The position numbers and the translations under genes are program-made. A DNA stretch of 7,480 bases, from assembly GCA_029058705.1 (NCBI GenBank), contig JAIDXA010000251.1, positions 1 to 7,480 on the forward strand, read 5' to 3'. The notes under the pieces were generated by a model, which did no database searches, was not told the origin of the DNA, and saw nothing but the letters and a program-made list of their open reading frames with translations. The DNA comes from Paramuribaculum sp. Lineage in GTDB: Bacteria; Bacteroidota; Bacteroidia; Bacteroidales; Muribaculaceae. Below, piece after piece: positions 1-5,023 of this stretch (position 1 is its first letter; every line of letters begins with the position of its first letter).

Positions 1-463
1 CGATTGCTTCGAGTTTCTGTCGGTTCTGCCGGCCGTGTTTGTTTACGGGAAGGAACACCCCCGAGAGGGGCTCGATTGCCATCAGGAGGTCGTTGACGAT
101 GAATTTGAGCCCCGGTCCGTAGCGTTGTGTGAGCATGTCGATGAGTATCATTCCGTCGAGGCCGCCGAGGGGATGGTTGCAGACGAATATGGCGCGCGGG
201 TTGTCGGGGAGGTTTTCGATGTTGTTGACGGTGTATGAGATTCCGAGGTGGTCGATCACTCCGCGGCAGAAATCGGCGTCGCGACGTCCGCGGTTGGCGC
301 GGAGCATTTCGTTTAGGCTGTCCTGACAGATCATTTTTTCGAGCAGCCGGATCAACGGTCGCGGAATGAACCGGTGGTATGCCGGGAGTCTGTTTTTCAG
401 AACGGCATCGAGGTCGATTTCCATAATGCCGGCGGTCTGTCGGTCAGTTTTCGGTTCAGTCAT
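1..463 (-). CDS. GlsA-like lipid O-acyltransferase (PlsC/LPLAT superfamily), 3' end cut by window edge
   Basis: The visible part is 154 residues, the N-terminal half of a lysophospholipid-type acyltransferase that transfers an acyl chain to a lyso-lipid at the inner membrane. The acceptor-site motif NHPLGGLDG lies at residues 96-104, followed by KFIVNDLLM (about 120-128) and the block FLPVNKHGRQ (about 137-146). This arrangement resembles the Bacteroides 'hemolysin A'/GlsA group, which O-acylates N-acyl-glycine to make glycine lipids; that comparison is from memory. Spacing from the catalytic His97 to Asp103 is five residues, not the four of classical PlsC (HX4D), as I recall for this subgroup. 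I chose the ATG at 463, which overlaps the hom stop codon by 8 bases (ATGACTGA) and suggests translational coupling. An in-frame ATG at 424 would remove 13 poorly structured residues and is equally possible. GlsB, the usual partner, is not in view. The superfamily is firm; the glycine-lipid role is inferred. Confidence 0.82.
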   Translation of the reverse strand, partial: MTEPKTDRQTAGIMEIDLDAVLKNRLPAYHRFIPRPLIRLLEKMICQDSLNEMLRANRGRRDADFCRGVIDHLGISYTVNNIENLPDNPRAIFVCNHPLGGLDGMILIDMLTQRYGPGLKFIVNDLLMAIEPLSGVFLPVNKHGRQNRQKLEAI

Positions 464-1667
464 CAAGGTGAAGGAAGAATTGCGGGAAGTTTGCGATGAA
501 AATCCTGGGGTCGGACAATCTGTTTCTGATTCCGATCAGGTCGGATAGAGAGATTTCGCCGATGACATAGTTGTAGCCGTCGGAAGTGTATTGCTCTGTT
601 ATGCGGGAGAATGGGATGTCTTTCAGGAATGATTGCCCAGGATGGCGCATGTAAATTTTCAGGGTTACGTCGGTTGTGTATTCGGGTCTGTCGACGTAAT
701 CCATTTTTTTGTATTCATATCTGTAGCCGTGGCGGCGTGCCATGACGTCGGACAGGATTGAAGATGCTGTCGGAAGGCTTCCCGCTCCTTTTCCGAACAT
801 GAACTGGCGGTCGTAGCACTCTCCGCGGATTACGACTCCGTTGTATTCGTCGTCGACGCTGTAGATATATCGCGAAGGGGTGACGAATTCGGGCATGACG
901 AACATTGTGAATCTGTCGGCTGACACTTTCGCAACCTGAGCCACAAGTTTTATTTTCATTGATTTTTCGCGGGCGTAGCGTATGTCGGCGTCAGAAATCG
1001 AGGAGATTCCGTAGGTGAATATGTTTTCGGGGGCGATGTAGACACCGAGGGCGTGGACGGTTATGATTATGAGTTTGTAGAGGGAGTCGAATCCTTCGAT
1101 GTCGAATGACGGGTCGCTTTCGGCAAAGCCGAGCTGCTGGGCGCGTGAAAGGGCATCGGAATATGGTTCGCCATGGTCGAATACGCGTGAGAGGATGTAG
1201 TTTGATGATCCGTTCAGTATTCCTTTGACTTCAAGCAGAAGGTCGTTGTCGTAGTATTCCTCGAGGTTTCTGATTACGGGGATGGATCCGCATGAGGAGG
1301 CGTCGTAGAGCAGTGCGGTCGAGTGTTTCCGCTGCAGTTCGATCAGTTCCGGGAGGTGTCGGGCAATCATTGCCTTGCTGCCGGACACCACGGGGATTCC
1401 CCGCCGGATCGCTTCAGTGACGAAACGGTAGGATGCTTCGGGGTCGTCGACGACTTCGACGATCAGGTTGATGTTCGGGTCGTCGAGAATGTCGGCGGGA
1501 TTGTCGGTCAGGAGTGATTTGTCGGTCTGTATTTCGCGTTGTTTCGATAGGTTGCGCACACATATCCGTTCGATCGAGGCGTGGGCGTTTGTGGCGCGAC
1601 GGATTACCTGGTAGATTCCTTGTCCGACGGTGCCGAATCCGAAGAGTCCTATTTTGATTTTTTTCAT
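456..1667 (-). CDS. hom: Homoserine dehydrogenase (monofunctional)
   Basis: This 403-residue cytoplasmic enzyme reduces aspartate semialdehyde to homoserine with NAD(P)H, the branch point to methionine and threonine. The N-terminal Rossmann fold shows GLFGFGTVGQG (residues 7-17). The SGSK segment (95-98) carries a conserved lysine. The catalytic domain contains LNGSSNYIL (151-159) and a full match to the family signature from Ala176 to Lys198, with Glu183, Asp194 and Lys198 in the places of the catalytic or binding residues known from yeast. GKGAGSLPTAS (292-302) is also typical. There is no aspartokinase domain, so this is not a ThrA-type fusion. The last 75 or so residues sit where many relatives carry an ACT domain, but I cannot recognise a normal ACT pattern, so feedback control cannot be read from sequence. 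The gene starts 33 bp after metX, which suggests one transcript serving methionine synthesis, and its end overlaps the next gene. Confidence 0.95.
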   Translation of the reverse strand: MKKIKIGLFGFGTVGQGIYQVIRRATNAHASIERICVRNLSKQREIQTDKSLLTDNPADILDDPNINLIVEVVDDPEASYRFVTEAIRRGIPVVSGSKAMIARHLPELIELQRKHSTALLYDASSCGSIPVIRNLEEYYDNDLLLEVKGILNGSSNYILSRVFDHGEPYSDALSRAQQLGFAESDPSFDIEGFDSLYKLIIITVHALGVYIAPENIFTYGISSISDADIRYAREKSMKIKLVAQVAKVSADRFTMFVMPEFVTPSRYIYSVDDEYNGVVIRGECYDRQFMFGKGAGSLPTASSILSDVMARRHGYRYEYKKMDYVDRPEYTTDVTLKIYMRHPGQSFLKDIPFSRITEQYTSDGYNYVIGEISLSDLIGIRNRLSDPRIFIANFPQFFLHLDD

Positions 1668-1700
1668 GATTGTCGTTGCTGTGGATGTGTTTTGTGTGTG

Positions 1701-2726
1701 TCAGATGAAGTTCAGGAGCAGTGAGTTTAGCTTTGCGTGTTCGACGAGGAATCCGTCGTGGCCGAATTCGGACTGGATTTCGCGATATATGGCTCCGGGA
1801 ATCAGTGATGCGAGACGGCGCATGTCGGACGGCGGGAATATGAGGTCGGTCGTTATTCCGATTACGATTGCGGGGCAGCAGATTGCGGCGAGGGCTTTTG
1901 CGCGACCGCCTCGTCTGCGTCCGACGTCGTGGGTGTCGAATGCGTTGAGGATGGTGTGGTAGGAGTATGCGTTGTAGCGGCGTGTGAGTTTCTGTCCCTG
2001 ATGCTGCTGGTAGGTGCATGGGCGTCGCCGGTTTCGGGGGATCAGCGAGTCGGCGACGGTCTGTTCGCCGGTGTCGGTCTGTGTCAGGTTGTAGCCTGAT
2101 GCGCCGCGGTAAGTCAGCAGTCCGATGGCCCGGGCAGCGGCGAGTCCTTTGGCTCCGGCCTCGGGATTCGGGAGTCCGAATGTCGGGTCGGCTTCGATTG
2201 CCATGCGTTGCGTTTCGTCGATAGCGATTGTCCAGGGTGTTGCGTAGGCGTCTGTCGCGATGAGGATGAGCCTGTTGAACCGTTCGGGCTGGCTTACGGC
2301 CCATTCGATTGCCTGGAATCCGCCGACGGAGCTGCCGACGAGGGCGTGTATGCGGTCGATCCGGAAGGCGTCGGCAAGGATTCTGTGGGCGTTGACCATG
2401 TCGCGGATTGTCAGTGCCGGAAATTGGCTGTAGTAGGGGCTTCCGGTTTCTGGGTCGGTCGATAGCGGGCCTGTGGATCCGTAGTGGGATCCGATTATGT
2501 TGGCGCATACGATGAACCATTTTTCAGGGTCGAGGAAGCATCCTTTCTCGACCGTGTGCGGCCACCAGTCGGCTACGTCGCTGTTTGCTGTCAGGGCATG
2601 GCAGACCCATATTATGTTGTCGCGCGCCGGATTCAGCCGCCCGAATGTGTGGTAGGCTATTTCGAGAACCTGGAGTTTCTCTCCTGATTCGAGTTGAAAC
2701 GGGGCTGGGTGTCTGTAGGTCTGCAT
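1701..2726 (-). CDS. metX: Homoserine O-acyltransferase (MetX, alpha/beta hydrolase fold)
   Basis: MetX acylates homoserine (normally from acetyl-CoA) to activate it for sulfhydrylation to homocysteine or cystathionine. The 341 residues show the N-terminal family pattern YHTFGRLNPARDN (25-37), HALTANSD (43-50) and IIGSHYGSTGP (77-87). The nucleophile elbow GSSVGG (131-136) makes Ser133 the acyl-enzyme serine. Asp294 (TTDLIFPP) and His323 (FGHDGFLVE) complete the triad. The basic segment RRYNAYSYHTILNAFDTHDV (249-268) matches the family. The elbow differs slightly from the usual GGSMGG, which does not threaten activity. Succinyl-CoA use cannot be excluded from sequence because some MetX proteins have switched acyl donor. 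The next gene is hom, which makes the substrate. No sulfhydrylase gene (metY) lies nearby. The ATG at 2726 is the only reasonable start and has no Shine-Dalgarno sequence. No SAM riboswitch was recognised upstream. Confidence 0.94.
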   Translation of the reverse strand: MQTYRHPAPFQLESGEKLQVLEIAYHTFGRLNPARDNIIWVCHALTANSDVADWWPHTVEKGCFLDPEKWFIVCANIIGSHYGSTGPLSTDPETGSPYYSQFPALTIRDMVNAHRILADAFRIDRIHALVGSSVGGFQAIEWAVSQPERFNRLILIATDAYATPWTIAIDETQRMAIEADPTFGLPNPEAGAKGLAAARAIGLLTYRGASGYNLTQTDTGEQTVADSLIPRNRRRPCTYQQHQGQKLTRRYNAYSYHTILNAFDTHDVGRRRGGRAKALAAICCPAIVIGITTDLIFPPSDMRRLASLIPGAIYREIQSEFGHDGFLVEHAKLNSLLLNFI

Positions 2727-2750
2727 CGGGGTGTTTGTTCTGCCTGTTTT

Positions 2751-2854
2751 AGAGAGTGTTTGAATTTAAACCGTGTTAACAATAAATAGAATGAAAGGTA
2801 TAAACTTCAAAATAATCCTGAGGCCTTTTTTTGATTTAAACCCAAACACTCTCT
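2751..2854. repeat. AT-rich element with 20-bp terminal inverted repeats, MITE-like
   Basis: The left arm at 2751-2770 (AGAGAGTGTTTG, two bases, TTTAAA) and the right arm at 2835-2854 are reverse complements at 18 of 20 positions: 12 perfect outer pairs, two mismatches, then 6 perfect pairs. The 64 bp between them are AT rich, unlike the G/C-rich genes on both sides, and hold no reading frame. If the ends are taken as GAGAGTG...CACTCTC, the trinucleotide TTA flanks the element on both sides (2749-2751 and 2854-2856). That fits the TNA target duplication made by some IS5-family elements. Read as minus-strand RNA, the two mismatched positions become G-U pairs, so a read-through transcript could form 20 continuous pairs. 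A miniature transposon remnant is my first choice; a regulatory palindrome native to metX is the alternative. Confidence 0.6.
2781..2811 (-). promoter_or_regulatory. Candidate metX-hom promoter inside the repeat element
   Basis: On the minus strand, TTTG at 2811-2808 is followed after 19 bp by TATTTATT at 2788-2781. The spacing equals that of the Bacteroidetes -33/-7 promoter (TTTG-N19-TAnnTTTG), but the -7 box matches only TA and two of the last four bases. A start would fall near 2775, giving a leader of about 48 nt to the metX ATG. It is the best candidate in this gap, and it lies wholly between the two arms of the inverted repeat. Start-site mapping would decide. Confidence 0.35.
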
Positions 2855-2862
2855 TAGAAAAT

Positions 2863-2908
2863 GCGCACAGGACGAATTGACTCCGGTGAGTCTGTTCGCC
2901 CTGTGTGT
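2863..2908 (-). terminator. Probable Rho-independent terminator after spt
   Basis: A long interrupted hairpin lies 38-83 bp past the spt stop codon. CACAGG (2866-2871), CGAA (2873-2876) and GACTC (2879-2883) pair with GAGTC (2888-2892), TTCG (2895-2898) and CCTGTG (2900-2905) around a CGGT loop. C2864-G2907 and a G-U pair extend the base. In the direction of spt transcription the stem is followed by a short run of four T (2861-2858). The T run is weak, so termination may be partial and metX could receive some read-through. Confidence 0.6.
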
Positions 2909-2945
2909 GGTTTATGGAGAATGTCGTTATGAGTTTCTGTCGTGA

Positions 2946-4130
2946 TCAGATGACACCATATTTCTTGAAGACTTTCTCTATTTTCTCGAGAGCGTAGGCG
3001 ACTTGCTCTTTTGTGTGGGTTGCCATCAGGCTGAAGCGGATGAGGGTGTCGTGAGGGGCTACGGCAGGAGAAACAACGGGGTTGACGAAAATTCCTTCGT
3101 CAAGGAGTTCGCGTGTTATTGCGAAAGTCTTGAAGTTGTCGCGGATGAAAAGCGGAATTATTGGTGTTGATGTGTTTCCGATTTCAACTCCGATTCTGCG
3201 GAATCCGTCGAGGGCGAAGTTGGTCACGTCCCATAGCGCCTGCTGGTGTTCGGGCTCCTGCTCGAGGATGTCGATCGCTTTGAGTGCGGCGGCTGTCGAT
3301 GCCGGAGTGATGCTTGCCGTGAAGATGTAGGATCGTGAGTGGTGGCGGAGGAAGTTTGTGATTGTTTTATCCGTTGCGATGAAGCCTCCGAGCGAGGCGA
3401 GGGATTTGGAGAATGTTCCCATTATCATGTCGACGTCATCGGCTACGCCCTGTTCGAAGCATACACCACGGCCGCCTTGGCCGAAGACTCCGATTCCGTG
3501 GGCTTCGTCGACCATGACGGCGGCATTGTATTTTTTTGCGAGCCGGGTGATCGACTTGACGTCAGCAACGTCGCCTTCCATGGAGAAGACGCTGTCGGTC
3601 ACAATGAATTTGACTTTGTCGGGGTCGCAGCGCTGCAGCTGTTTTTCGAGCGATGCCATGTCATTGTGCTTGTATTTCAGGGACTGAGAGAACGACAGGC
3701 GTCGGCCTTCGATGATTGAAGCGTGGTCCTGTTCGTCCCACAGAATGTAGTCTTCGCGGCCGGTGAGTGTCGATACGACACCGAGGTTCACGCCGAAACC
3801 GGTGGAGTAGACCATCGCATCTTCTTTTCCGAGATAAGCGGCGATGCGTGCTTCGAGTTGTTTGTGGAGGTCGAGTGTTCCGTTCAGGAATGGCGATCCG
3901 GCACATCCGGTTCCGTATTTACGGGTCGCTTCGATTGCGGCTTCGTGGATGCGTGGGTCGTTGACAAGTCCGGTGTAGCAGTTCGATCCGAACATCAGGA
4001 CTTTTTTGCCGTTCATTTTGACTTCGGAGTCCTGTTCGCTTTCAATAGCGCGGAAGTAGGGGTAGATGCCGGCCGCCATGGCTTTCTGAGGCTCGGTATA
4101 TGCCGACAGCTTTTGTTGGAGTAGCTTCAT
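2946..4130 (-). CDS. spt: Serine palmitoyltransferase (PLP-dependent alpha-oxoamine synthase)
   Basis: This 394-residue cytoplasmic enzyme condenses L-serine with a long acyl thioester to give 3-ketosphinganine, the first step of Bacteroidales sphingolipid synthesis. It is a complete family member. LMFGSNCYTGL (45-55) and GCAGSPFLNGTLDLH (75-89) lead the fold. His136 (DEQDHAS) would stack on the cofactor. Asp208 with His211 (VDEAHG) follows, and Lys242 in GTFSKSLASLGGF (238-250) is the PLP Schiff-base lysine. Arg365 sits where the carboxylate-binding arginine is expected. Relatives in the fold include glycine C-acetyltransferase (kbl), BioF and HemA. I prefer SPT because the N-terminus (YPYFRAIES), the RRLSFSQSLKYKHNDM block and the SPAVAPHDTLIRFSLMATHT segment closely resemble the Bacteroides enzyme as I remember it. 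The gene appears to be a single-gene unit with its own promoter and terminator. Kbl activity cannot be fully excluded. Confidence 0.88.
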   Translation of the reverse strand: MKLLQQKLSAYTEPQKAMAAGIYPYFRAIESEQDSEVKMNGKKVLMFGSNCYTGLVNDPRIHEAAIEATRKYGTGCAGSPFLNGTLDLHKQLEARIAAYLGKEDAMVYSTGFGVNLGVVSTLTGREDYILWDEQDHASIIEGRRLSFSQSLKYKHNDMASLEKQLQRCDPDKVKFIVTDSVFSMEGDVADVKSITRLAKKYNAAVMVDEAHGIGVFGQGGRGVCFEQGVADDVDMIMGTFSKSLASLGGFIATDKTITNFLRHHSRSYIFTASITPASTAAALKAIDILEQEPEHQQALWDVTNFALDGFRRIGVEIGNTSTPIIPLFIRDNFKTFAITRELLDEGIFVNPVVSPAVAPHDTLIRFSLMATHTKEQVAYALEKIEKVFKKYGVI

Positions 4131-4200
4131 AGTTACGCGTTGGATAAAAAATCTATAACTATCCGCATGGCCACGCCAATTGATTGCTCATGGCAATGCA
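4129..4200 (-). promoter_or_regulatory. Structured spt leader with short reading frame and start-codon hairpin
   Basis: Below the -7 box the leader RNA (minus strand) holds three visible elements. First, a ten-residue frame MSNQLAWPCG with ATG at 4191 and TAG at 4161-4159. Second, a 7-bp inverted repeat ATAGTTA (4162-4156) with TAACTAT (4135-4129), whose second arm covers the first two bases of the spt ATG. Third, a competing stem GGATA (4164-4160) with TATCC (4146-4142), which shares bases with the first arm of the previous stem. A small hairpin, ATTGC-N5-GCAAT (4197-4183), surrounds the leader ATG. The pairings are seen directly. Control of spt translation by them is inference, and stems this short arise by chance. 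Confidence 0.3.
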
Positions 4201-4205
4201 GGCTG

Positions 4206-4213
4206 CAAAATTA
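4206..4213 (-). promoter_or_regulatory. spt promoter, -7 box
   Basis: TAATTTTG followed by C matches the Bacteroidetes -7 consensus TAnnTTTG exactly. The -33 position, 19-22 bp upstream, lies in a T-rich stretch with no TTTG, so the upstream box is poor or the promoter needs an activator. A start near 4200 would give a leader of about 70 nt to the spt ATG. The inverted repeat at 4254-4277 lies about 65 bp above that start. Confidence 0.5.
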
Positions 4214-4253
4214 GCAATTTTTTGGAGAAAAATCGGTGGATCTGAAAGAATTT

Positions 4254-4277
4254 TGCACAAAAAAATGACATTGTGCA
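4254..4277. promoter_or_regulatory. Perfect 7-bp inverted repeat TGCACAA-N10-TTGTGCA upstream of spt
   Basis: The arms TGCACAA (4254-4260) and TTGTGCA (4271-4277) are exact reverse complements around ten bases. The repeat lies 56 bp past the HAD phosphatase stop codon and centres about 65 bp above the predicted spt start. As a minus-strand terminator for the upstream unit it is poor: its T run is in the loop and no T run follows the stem. A dimeric regulator site for spt is the other reading. Neither is proven, and a 7-bp match can be chance. Confidence 0.3.
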
Positions 4278-4332
4278 GTCTTGCGGAGTCTGCGGTTGCT
4301 CCGTCGGATGGCAGCAAGTTGCGTCGGGATGG

Positions 4333-4989
4333 CTATTTTTTCAGTCCCGTCGCTATGTCCAGTATGCTTTCGGGTTTGTGGGCAATGTGGTCGGCGAAGT
4401 GTTCGTTGAGCTCGTAGACGGGACGGAATCCCCATGTGACTCCGACGGATGCCACGCCTGCGCGACGGGCAGTGTCCATGTCGACTCCGGAGTCGCCGAC
4501 GTATAGGACACCGGCTTTTGGTGTCGGGCATTTCGAGAGGATCTCGAAGACGATTGACGGGTCCGGTTTGACAGGGACTCCTTCTTTCTGGCCTTCGATG
4601 GCGGCCCATTCGACGTCGGGGAAGAAGTGGTGGACGAGCCGTTCGACAGCAAGCTGGTATTTGTTTGATGCGACTGCTATGTTTATTCCGTTTTCGCGCA
4701 GTGAGCGGAGCAGTTCGTGAATTCCGGGGTACGGGACGGTCAGGTCAGTCATGTGTGACTCGTAGTAGGCGCGGAAGTGTGTCATCATTGTGTCGATGTT
4801 CGGCTGGGTTCTTGCGTCTTCCGGGAGGACTCTTTCGATAAGCCTGAGCACGCCGTTTCCGACAAAGTAGGGGTATGCTTCCGGGGCGTGGGTCGGAAAT
4901 CCGGTTTTTTCGAGGGCGTAGTTGGCCGCTGCGGCAAGATCGGCGATGGAGTTCAGAAGAGTTCCGTCTAAATCAAATATTACGAGCAT
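4333..4989 (-). CDS. HAD-superfamily phosphatase, phosphoglycolate phosphatase-like (Gph/PGP)
   Basis: A complete 218-residue subfamily IA haloacid dehalogenase-type phosphatase, predicted soluble. Motif I is FDLDGT with nucleophile Asp6 and acid Asp8. The helical cap follows at about 13-85. Motif II is Ser108 in VASNK, motif III is Lys141 in KPDP, and motif IV is GDSGVD with Asp166 and Asp170. All catalytic residues are present. The closest functional label is phosphoglycolate phosphatase, which removes 2-phosphoglycolate formed during DNA repair, but HAD-IA specificity cannot be read from these motifs and other small phosphate esters are possible. The start lies 34 bp after the tamL stop codon with no promoter or terminator between, so the two are probably co-transcribed. 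I see no functional link to TamL beyond that. Confidence 0.9.
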   Translation of the reverse strand: MLVIFDLDGTLLNSIADLAAAANYALEKTGFPTHAPEAYPYFVGNGVLRLIERVLPEDARTQPNIDTMMTHFRAYYESHMTDLTVPYPGIHELLRSLRENGINIAVASNKYQLAVERLVHHFFPDVEWAAIEGQKEGVPVKPDPSIVFEILSKCPTPKAGVLYVGDSGVDMDTARRAGVASVGVTWGFRPVYELNEHFADHIAHKPESILDIATGLKK

Positions 4990-5023
4990 ATCGGTTTTGG
5001 TAGTTGTTTTGTTGTCAGAATTG

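Noticed and set aside
1414..2520. Long minus-strand open frame (368 codons) across metX and the start of hom.
   Set aside because: It is rich in Arg, Pro and His in the manner of a shifted frame of G/C-rich genes, has no recognisable domain, and overlaps two well-supported genes on the same strand.
2727..2945. Possible SAM riboswitch upstream of metX.
   Set aside because: I looked for S-box and SAM-II-like conserved cores and saw none; the only clear structures are the spt terminator hairpin and the inverted-repeat element.
2946..4130. Annotation of this gene as glycine C-acetyltransferase (kbl).
   Set aside because: Same fold and PLP lysine, but several segments resemble Bacteroides serine palmitoyltransferase more closely, and no threonine dehydrogenase gene lies beside it.
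4284..4303. CGGAG/CTCCG hairpin just past the phosphatase gene as a terminator.
   Set aside because: The stem is only 5 bp with an 10-base loop, and the T run is about 20 bases further on, too far for a Rho-independent terminator.
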